DNA of 64,000 nucleotides from Williamsia faeni. Its GTDB lineage: Bacteria > Actinomycetota > Actinomycetes > Mycobacteriales > Mycobacteriaceae. The translations under genes were made by a program, and so were the position numbers. Where the stretch lies: contig QJJF01000001.1 of assembly GCA_003202005.1 (NCBI GenBank), positions 837,099-901,098 of the forward strand. The letters run 5' to 3'. Under the pieces are notes generated by a model. That model ran no database searches and had not been told where the DNA came from. It saw only the letters and a list, made by a program, of their open reading frames with translations. Positions 16,691-25,223 of this stretch are shown piece after piece. The stretch's first letter is position 1. Every line of letters begins with the position of its first letter.

Positions 16691-17383
16691 ATGCGTTCGA
16701 TATGGCGAACACTCGATGGCGGACTGGCCCGCGACGTTGCACTCGTCTGTGCGGCGATCGCGCTGGTGGGGTTGTCATTCGGTGCGATCACTGTCGGCAG
16801 CGGTTTCGAAATCTGGGTGCCGCTGCTCATGTCAGTTGTCGTTTTCGCGGGCGCTTCGCAGTTCGCGTTCGTGGCGATCATCGCGGCGGGCGGAAGCATC
16901 TTCGCCGGCGTCGCCGCCGGCCTGCTGACCAATGCCCGCCACATCCTGTTCGGCTTCTCCCTCGGAGACGTACTCGGCAAATCCGTTGCCGCACGCCTGG
17001 TGGGATCCCATCTGATGATCGACGAATCCGTTGCGTTCACCATCGCGCAGCGGGATCCGGCACGGCGGCGCGCGGTGTATTGGGCCTGCGGGGCAGGTCT
17101 GTTCGTCTCCTGGAACATCGGCGGCATCGTGGGCGCCATCGGTGGTTCCATGATCAGCGACACCAACGCGTTCGGTCTCGACGCCGCCTTCCCGGCAGTG
17201 CTGCTGGCATTGGTCCTGCCCAGTCTCCGGGACCGCGCCACCCGAAAGGCGGCATGCGTGGGCGCCGTGATCGCGGTGGCCACGTCGCCGTTCACACCCG
17301 CCGGAATCCCAATTCTCTTGGCGCTGTCCGCAGTTGCCCTCGCGGTTCCGATCCGGCGACGTGAAAAGGTGGCGACCCGATGA
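16691..17383 (+). CDS. azlC: AzlC family branched-chain amino-acid exporter, large subunit
   Basis: A 230-residue inner-membrane protein with about seven hydrophobic helices. It has the AzlC signature region VFAGASQFAFVAIIAAGGS, followed by LLTNARHILFG. AzlC and AzlD form a two-component permease (like C. glutamicum BrnFE) that exports isoleucine, leucine, valine and methionine. It overlaps azlD by four bases (ATGA) and diverges from a cupin-type regulator. The exact substrates here are inferred. Confidence 0.88.
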   Translation: MRSIWRTLDGGLARDVALVCAAIALVGLSFGAITVGSGFEIWVPLLMSVVVFAGASQFAFVAIIAAGGSIFAGVAAGLLTNARHILFGFSLGDVLGKSVAARLVGSHLMIDESVAFTIAQRDPARRRAVYWACGAGLFVSWNIGGIVGAIGGSMISDTNAFGLDAAFPAVLLALVLPSLRDRATRKAACVGAVIAVATSPFTPAGIPILLALSAVALAVPIRRREKVATR

Positions 17384-17706
17384 CCGTCAGCACTCCGGCC
17401 CTGCTCATCGGAATCGCCACCCTGGCGTTGGGCACGTTCGCTTTTCGCTTTGCCGGGCCCATGCTTGCCGGACGATGGACCATACCCGAGCGATTCGAGC
17501 AACTCACCGGAATCGGCACCGTGGTGCTGCTGACCGCCCTCGTCGCCACCGCCACGTTCATCTCAGATCACGAGATCTCGAGTCCGGCAAGGATTATCGG
17601 CGTGGCCGTCGGTGGCGTGCTGGCCTGGCGGCGGGTTCCTTTTGTGGCAGTGGTGGTGGCTGCAGCCACTACGACGGCGCTGCTACGCCTGGCCGGGATG
17701 TCCTGA
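17380..17706 (+). CDS. azlD: AzlD family branched-chain amino-acid exporter, small subunit
   Basis: A 108-residue membrane protein with three to four helices and the family pattern LALGTFAFRFAGPML near the N-terminus and VAWRRVPFVAVVVAAA-like helix at the end (here LAWRRVPFVAVVVAAATT). It is translationally coupled to azlC by a 4-base overlap. BrnE-type subunits need the large subunit for export. The gene ends 11 bases before a convergent GNAT gene. Confidence 0.85.
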   Translation: MTVSTPALLIGIATLALGTFAFRFAGPMLAGRWTIPERFEQLTGIGTVVLLTALVATATFISDHEISSPARIIGVAVGGVLAWRRVPFVAVVVAAATTTALLRLAGMS

Positions 17707-17717
17707 CCCGGGCACCG

Positions 17718-18086
17718 TCAACGTTTGAGCCAGTCCAAGATCTGCTTGGTCACCGGGCTCGTGGCCTCCGAGTACTCCGGATGCTTCTTCAAGAATGCTG
17801 CCACCAGCGGGCACACGCCGACGATCTTTCTCCCTTGCGCGCGAGCGTCATCGAGCGCCTCTTTGACCAGAATGGTGGCCAGCCCACGTCCGCCAAAGGC
17901 TTCATCGACCTCGGTATGGTAGAAAACCCGTTGCGCGACACCATGATCGTCGGTCCGATCGGCGTAGGCCGCGTGACCGGCACGGACACCGTCGACGGTG
18001 ACGGTGTACCGGTGGTTGTCGGGATCGTCGGCGATCGTGACGGGTGCTCCGGTTTTGTCGGTGATGGTCCCATTGCTATTGGTCAT
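17718..18086 (-). CDS. Small GNAT-family N-acetyltransferase (YidJ/COG2388 type)
   Basis: A 122-residue protein of the short, minimal GNAT type. The acetyl-CoA-binding loop reads VDEAFGGRGLATILVKEAL, preceded by the strand RVFYHTEV and followed by GRKIVGVCPLVAAFLKKHPEY. The acceptor is unknown; proteins of this type often have no assigned substrate. It is a single gene, convergent to azlD, and its start lies 36 bases past the end of the co-directional pirin gene, so the two could share a transcript. Confidence 0.85.
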   Translation of the reverse strand: MTNSNGTITDKTGAPVTIADDPDNHRYTVTVDGVRAGHAAYADRTDDHGVAQRVFYHTEVDEAFGGRGLATILVKEALDDARAQGRKIVGVCPLVAAFLKKHPEYSEATSPVTKQILDWLKR

Positions 18087-18122
18087 GTCAGCTGAACTAC
18101 GCTCTCGTCTGGGATATTCCGG

Positions 18123-19091
18123 TCATTGCTGGGTGCGCGGTTTGATCTTGGCATTGGGCAACGCCGGGGCGGGTAGCCGGGTCACCGGACCCTGATATCC
18201 GGCGACCTCCCCGAACCGATCGGATTGCTGCTCCCATTGCTCCCGGTAGGTCACGATCTCCTCATGACTGCGGCCGACGAAGTTCCACCACATCACCAGG
18301 TCCTCGCCAAACGGTGTGCCACCGAGGAGGATCACGCGGGACGGCTGATCGTCGGAACTCTGCAGGGTCAATTGGCTGTGCCCGGTACCGGCATAGGCCA
18401 TCTCGGCGCGGGCGACCTCGGCACCGTCGACGCTGACCGTGCCCTGGTCAACCAGGATGCCGTGCTCGAAGGTGGGATCGACCGGAATGGTCAGCGTGGC
18501 ACCCATGTCGAGATCGATCTGCGCGCCGAGCAATGGACTGAAGGTCTTGACCGGTGACGTACTCCCCATCAGTGTTCCGATGAAGACATTGATTCGCCCG
18601 ACGTCGACGTATACCGGTTCTGGCACATGGTGATCGAACCCCCGCTCGGTATCTCGAGCGTCCGCGGGCAGTGCCACCCACAGCTGGACGCCGTGGAGTT
18701 CGGTGGTCTCCGGCGTCGACACCTCCGAGTGGCAGATTCCGTATCCGGCGGTCATCAGATTGACCTCACCCGGCCGCACCATCGCATGGACGCCGAAGCT
18801 GTCGCGGTGCTCGATCTCGCCGGAGAACAGCCAGCTCACGGTCTGAAGGCCGGTGTGCGGATGAGGCGGCACGTTCATGCCACCGGTATCCCGCACGTCG
18901 GCGGGACCGTAATGGTCGGCAAAACACCATGCTCCGATGAGAGACCGCGCTCGTTGCGGGAGTGTCCGGCGAACCAGCATCGCGCGGGGACCACCGAGTG
19001 GGACGTCACGCGCGGTGAGGATCTGAACATGGGGATCGGCGGACGGCGTGGATGGGCACTCGATCTCCGGGCCGTCGACAAGATTGCTCAT
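18123..19091 (-). CDS. Pirin family protein
   Basis: A 322-residue bicupin. The N-terminal pirin domain carries the metal-ligand set in VPPHPHTGLQTVSWLFSGEI and HSEVS, followed by GVQLWVALP. A C-terminal pirin domain includes a FGEDLVMWWNFVGRSHEEI segment. Some bacterial pirins act as quercetinases, others bind regulators or metabolic enzymes, so the role cannot be set from sequence. The ATG at 19091 follows GGAAGAA; the frame extends to 19151 without a better site. It diverges from the aquaporin gene. Confidence 0.88.
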   Translation of the reverse strand: MSNLVDGPEIECPSTPSADPHVQILTARDVPLGGPRAMLVRRTLPQRARSLIGAWCFADHYGPADVRDTGGMNVPPHPHTGLQTVSWLFSGEIEHRDSFGVHAMVRPGEVNLMTAGYGICHSEVSTPETTELHGVQLWVALPADARDTERGFDHHVPEPVYVDVGRINVFIGTLMGSTSPVKTFSPLLGAQIDLDMGATLTIPVDPTFEHGILVDQGTVSVDGAEVARAEMAYAGTGHSQLTLQSSDDQPSRVILLGGTPFGEDLVMWWNFVGRSHEEIVTYREQWEQQSDRFGEVAGYQGPVTRLPAPALPNAKIKPRTQQ

Positions 19092-19117
19092 TGCCCGTTT
19101 CTTCCGACTTCCACCAT

Positions 19118-19127
19118 GTTGTGCAAC
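19118..19127. promoter_or_regulatory. Short dyad GTTGTGCAAC upstream of the pirin gene
   Basis: A ten-base palindrome 27 bases before the pirin start. It lies within a locally A+T-rich divergent promoter region (19092-19302) that is otherwise without recognised features. Confidence 0.25.
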
Positions 19128-19302
19128 CTTTCTCAATCCGTGACATATCAATTTGTATTCAGCAAACCAAAATTCATGTCGCGGTGGTAATACTTTCCGA
19201 TAGTAACGGTCATTTCACCTGTCGCTCATCGTCGACGCGACGACTGTTGCCGACGTGCAGAGCGCACCTGAACTCACCGATCACACCTGGAGGTACGACC
19301 TT

Positions 19303-20085
19303 ATGGCCACTCCGAACACATTTCAGAAACTCGCTGCCGAGGGGCTGGGCACCTTCTGGCTGGTGCTTGGCGGTTGTGGCACCGCGGTCTTCGCAGCCAA
19401 GTCCATCGCACAGGACAGCGACACCGGAACGATGTTCCAGCAGGGCGTCGGTTTCCTGGGCGTCTCGTTAGCATTCGGACTCACCGTCCTGACGGGCATC
19501 TACGCCCTCGGCCACATCTCAGGTGGCCACTTCAATCCCGCGGTGACCGTGGGCGCCGCCCTGGCCAAACGCTTCGCATGGAAGGACGTGCCCGGATACA
19601 TCGTCGTCCAGGTGATCGGCGGCCTCATCGCGGGCGCCATCATTTTGGCGATAGCCAACGGCCGGGATGGTTTCGAAGCCAAAGGAAACATGGCCGCCAA
19701 CGGATTCGGCAACCATTCTCCGGCCGGGTACGCATTGTGGTCCGCCCTGATCGCCGAGGTGGTGCTGACCGCAATCTTTGTCACCGTCATCCTGGGCGCC
19801 ACCGACAAGCGGGCGCCGGCGGGTATCGCCGGCATCGCCATCGGCCTCACCCTGACCCTGATCCACCTGATCAGCATCCCGATCACCAACACCTCGGTGA
19901 ACCCGGCCCGATCAACGGCCGTCGCGTTCTTCAACGGCAACGGCGCACCCGGTCAGTTGTGGCTGTTCTGGCTGGCACCGATCGTGGGCGCGATCCTCGC
20001 CGGGATCCTGTATCCGCTGGTGTTCGGCAAGGGCGCGGATGAACCCGACCTCGACCAGATCCCCAATCCCCCGGTTCCCACGTAG
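19303..20085 (+). CDS. aqpZ: Aquaporin Z-like major intrinsic protein
   Basis: A 260-residue channel with six transmembrane helices and two half-helices. Both NPA boxes are intact, in [14 protein letters not shown] and [11 protein letters not shown]. The Arg after the second NPA and the residues around it resemble water-selective AqpZ rather than glycerol facilitators. The C-terminal tail is acidic and proline-rich. The ATG at 19303 follows a CTGGAGG site. It is monocistronic, ending at a strong hairpin at 20101-20142. Confidence 0.92.
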   Translation: MATPNTFQKLAAEGLGTFWLVLGGCGTAVFAAKSIAQDSDTGTMFQQGVGFLGVSLAFGLTVLTGIYALGHISGGHFNPAVTVGAALAKRFAWKDVPGYIVVQVIGGLIAGAIILAIANGRDGFEAKGNMAANGFGNHSPAGYALWSALIAEVVLTAIFVTVILGATDKRAPAGIAGIAIGLTLTLIHLISIPITNTSVNPARSTAVAFFNGNGAPGQLWLFWLAPIVGAILAGILYPLVFGKGADEPDLDQIPNPPVPT

Positions 20086-20100
20086 ATCCGGTAGCTACCC

Positions 20101-20142
20101 ACGCAAAGGCCCGGTCGACGCATGTCGGCCGGGCCTTTGCGT
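20101..20142. terminator. Strong hairpin terminator between convergent genes
   Basis: ACGCAAAGGCCCGG (20101-20114) pairs perfectly with CCGGGCCTTTGCGT (20129-20142) around a 14-base loop. It lies between the aquaporin stop and the stop of the convergent secreted-protein gene, so it can serve both. Confidence 0.8.
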
Positions 20143-20156
20143 GTCTGTGGGCCGGA

Positions 20157-20684
20157 TCAGGCCGGATACACCCAGAAGTCCACATAGGCATTGTTGTCGA
20201 GGTATCCGTACCCCACGTAGACCCCATTGGGCAGCTGACGGAGTTCGTCATGGGCAAACGGTATGCCGGACCGCGCATAGTCAACGCGCACAACGGGTTT
20301 CCCATCGCGGGCGGACAACGCGTAGAAGACGCTCGCCGAGACGTTTTCTCCACCGAGAACCCGGTTGTTCAACCATCCGTTGTAGAAGTGTTTGCCCTGC
20401 CACAACCCCGCGACGGCATCTGTGGCACCCGGATTGGCATCACCGACGGGACGGACGCCGCCGTTCATCACCACATTCCACGGAATCGGCCCGGCCGGCG
20501 CGTTCCGGAACAGGCTGTCGAATTGCCCCTGTGTACAGCCATATTTCAACGCGCTGACAGTGCCGGCCAGGTTCATGTCTGGTCCGCAGGGCGCAGCCTG
20601 CGCGGCAGGTGCGCCGATCACCAGCGCACCGGCCGCGGCGGCGGCGGCCACCATCGAGGTGAGCGTCTTTCTGATCCGGTTCAT
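20157..20684 (-). CDS. Secreted protein of unknown function
   Basis: A 175-residue protein with a classical signal peptide: basic start MNRIRKT, a long Ala-rich hydrophobic core, and a probable AxA cleavage at QAAP near residue 31. The mature protein is about 144 residues, has two cysteines (in PCGPD and YGCTQ) that could form one disulfide, and is rich in Gly, Asn and aromatic residues toward the C-terminus. I do not recognise a family. The frame continues to 20792, but the ATG at 20684 starts the signal peptide. It lies downstream of copA on the same strand, 107 bases away. Confidence 0.7.
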   Translation of the reverse strand: MNRIRKTLTSMVAAAAAAGALVIGAPAAQAAPCGPDMNLAGTVSALKYGCTQGQFDSLFRNAPAGPIPWNVVMNGGVRPVGDANPGATDAVAGLWQGKHFYNGWLNNRVLGGENVSASVFYALSARDGKPVVRVDYARSGIPFAHDELRQLPNGVYVGYGYLDNNAYVDFWVYPA

Positions 20685-20791
20685 TGCGCACTCCAATCCA
20701 GCGGTGACAGGCGACAGTACGGACAGTTCCCAGTATTCACCCACCTCAAACTGGCTGGAAAGAATCCTTACTTCACCCCGGTGGTCGCCCA

Positions 20792-23017
20792 CTACCGGAA
20801 TCGGCGCAACCGCAAACTGTTGCCCACCACGAACACCGACGACAGTGCCATCGCCGCGCCCGCGATCATCGGGCTGAGCAGGCCCACGGCCGCGAGCGGA
20901 ATCGCTGCGACGTTGTAGCCGAAGGCCCAGAACAGGTTGCCCTTGATCGTGCGCAGGGTCGCCCGGGACAACCGGATCGCATCCGCGGCAGCTCTCAGGT
21001 CACCGCGCACCAAAGTGATGTCGCCGGCCTCGATCGCCGCATCGGTACCGGTGCCCATCGCCAACCCGAGGTCGGATTGGGCAAGCGCCGCAGCATCATT
21101 GACACCGTCGCCGACCATCGCGACGACCTTGCCCTGCGCCTGCAGATGCTTGATCGCATCCACCTTCGCCTCCGGCAACACCCCGGCGATGACGGTGCCG
21201 ATGCCCACTTGTGCGGCAACGGTATTCGCCACTGCCTCGTGATCGCCGGTCAGCAGGACCGGGGTCAGACCGAGTTCGACGAGTTCGGCAACCGCCTGCG
21301 CCGACGTCGGTTTCAGCACATCGGAGATCACCAGGACACCGCGGATACCGCCGTCCCATCCGGCCGCGATCGCGGTATACCCGGACTGTGCGGCCGAATC
21401 GATGGCCGCTGCCAGCTCGTCGGGCAGGCGCAGGCCTCGCTCGATCAGCCACCGTGGCCGTCCGACCGCTACCGTCACCCCGTCGACATCGCCGACGACA
21501 CCGAGGCCGGCGGTGTTCGCGAACTTCGTCACCGCGGCCAGTTCGCCGATCCGTTCCCGGGCGCCCACGGCCACCGCCTTCGCGATCGGATGCTCGGAGG
21601 CATCCTCCACCGACCCCGCCCGGAGCGTCACCCGATCGGCGTCTTCGCCATCGGCCACGACCACGTCGGTCAGCGTCATCTGCCCGGTGGTGACAGTGCC
21701 GGTCTTGTCGAGCACGATCGTGTCGACCCGCCTGGTCGATTCGAGGATCTGCGGTCCCTTGATCAGGATGCCCATCGACGCGCCCCGGCCGGTGCCGACC
21801 ATCAACGCTGTCGGGGTGGCCAGACCCAGGGCACACGGGCAGGCGATGATGAGGACCGCAACAGCGGCGGTGAACGCATCGGTGGTGTCGTAGCCCAAGC
21901 CGAGCCAGACCGCGAGGGTGCCGAGCGCGAGGGCGATCACGATCGGGACGAACACACCCGAGATCCGATCGGCCAGACGCTGGACCTGCGCCTTCCCGGT
22001 CTGCGCCTGCTCCACCAGCCGCGCCATCTGAGCTAGCTGCGTATCACTTCCGATTCGCTTGGCCCGCACCACGATCCGGCCACCCGCGTTGACGGTGGCG
22101 CCCACCACCGAGTCGCCGGGTTCGACCTCCACCGGTACCGATTCACCGGTGAGCATCGAGGCATCGATTGCGGACGAGCCACTTTCGACCTCACCGTCGG
22201 TGGCGATGCGTTCACCCGGCCGGACCACGAACAGATCACCGACGCCGAGTTGTTCGATCGGGATCAGCTTTTCGCGTCCGCCGGCGAGCACGGTGACACT
22301 CTTGGCGCCGAGTTCGAGCAGACTCCGCAGCGCACTACCGGCCCGCCGCTTCGAACGCATCTCGAAGTAGCGACCCGCAAGGATGAAGGTGGTGACGCCG
22401 GCCGCGGCTTCGAGGTAGATGTTGGCCGTGCCATCAGTGGACGCCATATCCATGTTCATGGCCTGGATTTCGGGATCACCGGCCGCACCGAAGAACAGCG
22501 CGTAGACCGACCATCCCAGGGCCGCCAACGTTCCGACGGAGACCAAGGTGTCCATCGTGGCAGCGCCGTGGCGCGCGTTGATCGCGGCAGCCCGGTGGAA
22601 TTGCCAGCCACCCCAGATGACGACCGGCGCGGCCAGCGTCAGCGACAGCCACATCCAGTTGTCGAACTGCAGCTGCGGGATCATCGCCATGGCGATCACC
22701 GGAATCGACAGTGCTGCGCTGACCAGCGTTTTGTGCAGAAGCGTGTGCAGCTCAGGGTCTGAATTGCCGTCGTCGGTGGTATCGCCACCCGACGGCTCCG
22801 GCACCCAGGCGTGATAGCCCGCGGCCTCGACGGTGGCGATGAGGTCGGTGGTGTCCACCGGCTCCGAGTAACTGACGCTCGCCTTTTCGGTGGCGTAGTT
22901 GACCGTCGCCTCCACGCCATCGATCTTGTTGAGCTTGCGCTCGATGCGATTCGCGCACGAGGCACACGTCATGCCGCCGATCTCGAGATCGACCTGGGAC
23001 AGCGATGCGGTGGTCAT
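20792..23017 (-). CDS. copA: Copper-exporting P1B-type ATPase
   Basis: A 741-residue heavy-metal pump. An N-terminal metal-binding domain has GGMTCASC (about residues 14-21). Eight membrane helices include the ion-binding CPC in [15 protein letters not shown]. The phosphorylation site is DKTGT and the nucleotide domain has an HP motif in SEHPIAKAV, with GDGVND near the end. CPC with this context is typical of Cu+ export. It lies behind copZ and csoR in one operon and is presumably induced by copper through CsoR. Confidence 0.95.
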   Translation of the reverse strand: MTTASLSQVDLEIGGMTCASCANRIERKLNKIDGVEATVNYATEKASVSYSEPVDTTDLIATVEAAGYHAWVPEPSGGDTTDDGNSDPELHTLLHKTLVSAALSIPVIAMAMIPQLQFDNWMWLSLTLAAPVVIWGGWQFHRAAAINARHGAATMDTLVSVGTLAALGWSVYALFFGAAGDPEIQAMNMDMASTDGTANIYLEAAAGVTTFILAGRYFEMRSKRRAGSALRSLLELGAKSVTVLAGGREKLIPIEQLGVGDLFVVRPGERIATDGEVESGSSAIDASMLTGESVPVEVEPGDSVVGATVNAGGRIVVRAKRIGSDTQLAQMARLVEQAQTGKAQVQRLADRISGVFVPIVIALALGTLAVWLGLGYDTTDAFTAAVAVLIIACPCALGLATPTALMVGTGRGASMGILIKGPQILESTRRVDTIVLDKTGTVTTGQMTLTDVVVADGEDADRVTLRAGSVEDASEHPIAKAVAVGARERIGELAAVTKFANTAGLGVVGDVDGVTVAVGRPRWLIERGLRLPDELAAAIDSAAQSGYTAIAAGWDGGIRGVLVISDVLKPTSAQAVAELVELGLTPVLLTGDHEAVANTVAAQVGIGTVIAGVLPEAKVDAIKHLQAQGKVVAMVGDGVNDAAALAQSDLGLAMGTGTDAAIEAGDITLVRGDLRAAADAIRLSRATLRTIKGNLFWAFGYNVAAIPLAAVGLLSPMIAGAAMALSSVFVVGNSLRLRRFR

Positions 23018-23022
23018 AAGCC

Positions 23023-23226
23023 TCAGCCCAACCGGTATCCGGCCTCGACGACCGCAGCTTCCACCACGTCGCGTGCAACAGGTTGCGCCACATGGACATT
23101 CATCTGTCCAGAGCTGAGTTCGACGTCCACCCGGTCAACGCCCGGGATCTCACCGACCTCTTCGGTGACCGATGCGACGCAATGGTCGCAGGTCATTCCG
23201 ACCACCCGATATGTTTCAACGCTCAT
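23023..23226 (-). CDS. copZ: Copper chaperone CopZ-like protein
   Basis: A 67-residue heavy-metal-associated domain. The copper-binding loop is GMTCDHC, in the usual beta-alpha-beta-beta-alpha-beta frame ending VVEAGYRLG. It delivers Cu+ to CopA. It sits five bases upstream of the copA start and 14 bases after the csoR stop, in the same operon. Confidence 0.93.
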   Translation of the reverse strand: MSVETYRVVGMTCDHCVASVTEEVGEIPGVDRVDVELSSGQMNVHVAQPVARDVVEAAVVEAGYRLG

Positions 23227-23240
23227 CTCTCGCGCTCCCC

Positions 23241-23537
23241 CTATGAACGGACCAGCCGAGCGATTGCCTCGGTGGCCTCTCGGACTTTCGCCTGACCCTG
23301 CTCGTTGCTTTCACGAGCGGCATCGATGACGCAGTGCGACATGTGCTCCTCGAGCAGACCGAGGCTCACCGCCTGCAACGCCTTGGTCATCGCGGACACC
23401 TGAGTCAGGATGTCGATGCAGTACTTCTCCTCTTCGACCATCCGCTGGAGTCCGCGCGCCTGACCTTCGATCCGCTTCAGCCGCTTGAGGTAGTCGTCTT
23501 TGCGGTGGATGTAACCGTGCTGATGCGCGTCGGTCAT
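23241..23537 (-). CDS. csoR: Copper-sensing repressor CsoR
   Basis: A 98-residue all-helical regulator. It has the CsoR copper ligands Cys-His-Cys: the Cys in EKYCIDILTQ, and His and Cys in EEHMSHCVID. The N-terminal segment KDDYLKRLKRIEGQARGL is typical of the family. Copper binding releases it from the operator and derepresses the operon. It is the first gene of csoR-copZ-copA. A candidate operator lies 34 bases upstream of the start. Confidence 0.95.
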   Translation of the reverse strand: MTDAHQHGYIHRKDDYLKRLKRIEGQARGLQRMVEEEKYCIDILTQVSAMTKALQAVSLGLLEEHMSHCVIDAARESNEQGQAKVREATEAIARLVRS

Positions 23538-23570
23538 GGTTGCTCCTTGTCGTCTTCAACAAGAGCTACC

Positions 23571-23587
23571 ATACCCCCCTACCGTAT
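23571..23587. promoter_or_regulatory. Candidate CsoR operator
   Basis: ATAC-CCCCCTACC-GTAT: inverted ATAC/GTAT ends around a C-rich centre, the general form of CsoR-type sites. It lies just upstream of csoR, where autoregulation is expected. Confidence 0.5.
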
Positions 23588-23633
23588 TTCCGGCCACAAA
23601 CAGGAGCCGGGAAGACACCGGATTCGGTGGGGG

Positions 23634-24230
23634 TCAGGGCTCGCGTTGCGCCTTGATGGCTGTCGCCAGCTCGGACAGCAGGTCGACGAGATCGAGCAGC
23701 ACTTCTTCCACCGGACGCACCCGGCCGGCGTGCCCGGCGACCCGCTGTGCAACATCGCCTGCCGGCTCGCCGGAGTGCCGCGCCGGTCGATGTTGGGGGC
23801 TGCGCTCTTCTGCGCTCGTCGTCGGGTCTTGCGCCGCCACCGTCAAACTCTCCGCGGTGGCGATCGACCCGGCCCGGGCCGAACCGTTGCGACTCACCGT
23901 CGTATCGGGCCGATAGTGCGAACCGAACCGCGGATTCGGGGATGTCGGGGCAAATCGATGCGGTCCACCATGGCCCGCGAAGTAGACGCAGGCCAGGTCC
24001 CTACCGTCGGCAACCGGGCAGGGTTCGAGTTCGGTCAGTCGGTGCGCGTCATCGTTCTCCGACCACTGCAACCACATGCGGAAGCCACCGGCCGGGCCCA
24101 CCCCGGCATCGCTGGCGTGGATCCCGGAATGTCCCGAACCCAGGCGGCACCGCTGGACCCACCCGTTGTCCGGCGCCTCACCGAAGGCGGCATGCGTGTC
24201 GGCAGCAGCTATTACCGTTGACCAACACAC
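23634..24230 (-). CDS. Hypothetical protein with two C-x(n)-GHxGxH motifs
   Basis: About 198 residues, not assigned to a family. Two similar motifs stand out: CRLGSGHSGIHAS near residue 28 and CVYFAGHGGPHRF near 82. Each has a Cys followed by Gly-His-x-Gly-x-His, as in short metal-binding knuckles seen in some actinobacterial and phage proteins. A low-complexity Ser/Arg/Ala region follows, and the C-terminus has an amphipathic leucine-rich helix (VEEVLLDLVDLLSELATAI). The GTG at 24230 has GGGAGA seven bases upstream; the frame extends to 24248. It is monocistronic and ends about 47 bases from the CsoR operator. Confidence 0.55.
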   Translation of the reverse strand: MCWSTVIAAADTHAAFGEAPDNGWVQRCRLGSGHSGIHASDAGVGPAGGFRMWLQWSENDDAHRLTELEPCPVADGRDLACVYFAGHGGPHRFAPTSPNPRFGSHYRPDTTVSRNGSARAGSIATAESLTVAAQDPTTSAEERSPQHRPARHSGEPAGDVAQRVAGHAGRVRPVEEVLLDLVDLLSELATAIKAQREP

Positions 24231-24309
24231 ATCGAATTCTCCCGCCACACGTACATCTTGGCCGCAAGAGCCGACAGTGGCGAGTTCGACACACGAGTTG
24301 GGAGTACTG

Positions 24310-24669
24310 ATGATCGGTTTCGTGAATGCAATTGCGCTCGACGGCCCGGATCCACTCGCCCTGGCCCAGTTTTACCAGCGAGTGCTCGGCGGAGACCTCG
24401 ACACCAGCGATTCGGAATGGATCGAACTGGACTGCGGGCTGGGCACCGCGAAGCTGACTTTTCAGCGGTCGACCAGCTATGTGCCGCCCACATTTCCCGA
24501 CCCGAACGGAAGCCAGCAGGCCCATCTCGACATCAACGTCTCCGATTTCGAGACCGCTGAACCACGGGTTCTCGAAGCGGGCGCCACCAAGGTCGAGGGT
24601 CAGGAATTCGAGGGTTTCCGGGTATACCTCGATCCCGTCGGCCATCCGTTCTGCCTGGTTCTCCACTGA
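24310..24669 (+). CDS. VOC family (glyoxalase-like) protein
   Basis: A 119-residue vicinal-oxygen-chelate fold protein with the two beta-alpha-beta-beta-beta halves. The first half has ALDGPDPLALAQFYQRVLGG, and the second HLDINVSDFETAEPRVLEAGA, ending VYLDPVGHPFCLVLH. Single-module VOC proteins of this type bind metals or small antibiotics, and most lack a known substrate. The ATG at 24310 has GGGAG nine bases upstream. The HxlR regulator starts 40 bases downstream on the same strand. Confidence 0.85.
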   Translation: MIGFVNAIALDGPDPLALAQFYQRVLGGDLDTSDSEWIELDCGLGTAKLTFQRSTSYVPPTFPDPNGSQQAHLDINVSDFETAEPRVLEAGATKVEGQEFEGFRVYLDPVGHPFCLVLH

Positions 24670-24709
24670 CTCTGGTCCGCCCTAGTCAGGTGGGCGTATA
24701 TTGGCGGTC

Positions 24710-25186
24710 ATGGTAGCGGTTCTTGATGACAAACTGGCAGATCTCGATCGTTGGATCCCGGGCAATCGGTGTTCGATCACGCGTGCCCTCGATGTGGTCG
24801 GGACCAAGACAGCGATGTTGATCCTGCGGGAGTCGATGTACGGCACCACCCGGTTCGACGGCTTCGCCCGCCGCGTCGGGGTCAGCGACGCCGTGGCGTC
24901 GGCACGGCTCAAGGGTCTGGTCGACGCCGGCCTGCTGGAAAAGGTCCCCTACCAGGAGCCCGGGCAACGGACCCGGCACGAGTATCACCTCACGGAGATG
25001 GGCACCGATCTCATGCCCGTCGTCTTCGGGTTGATGCAGTGGGGCGACAAGTACCTCCAACCCGAGGGCCACCCACTCGATCTGATCTCCGATGTCACCG
25101 GCGAACCGGTGAAAGCCGGATTGACCACACCCGACGGCAACGCGGTGCCCCTCGACGAGCTGCGGATATCGCTGGTCAAACCCTGA
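24710..25186 (+). CDS. HxlR-family winged-helix transcriptional regulator
   Basis: A 158-residue regulator. The HxlR core reads CSITRALDVVGTKTAMLILRES, then RFDGFARRVGVSDAVASARLKGLVDAGLLEK, and HEYHLTEMGTDL in the wing. A C-terminal extension of about 45 residues (after YLQPEGHPLD) is longer than in minimal HxlR proteins. Targets are probably local; it follows a VOC gene and precedes the nadB-like gene by 37 bases on the same strand. The ATG at 24710 is preferred to a TTG at 24701. Confidence 0.85.
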   Translation: MVAVLDDKLADLDRWIPGNRCSITRALDVVGTKTAMLILRESMYGTTRFDGFARRVGVSDAVASARLKGLVDAGLLEKVPYQEPGQRTRHEYHLTEMGTDLMPVVFGLMQWGDKYLQPEGHPLDLISDVTGEPVKAGLTTPDGNAVPLDELRISLVKP

Positions 25187-25223
25187 TCTACCTTCTGGGG
25201 ACCGCCCGATAGAATCTCCTGCC

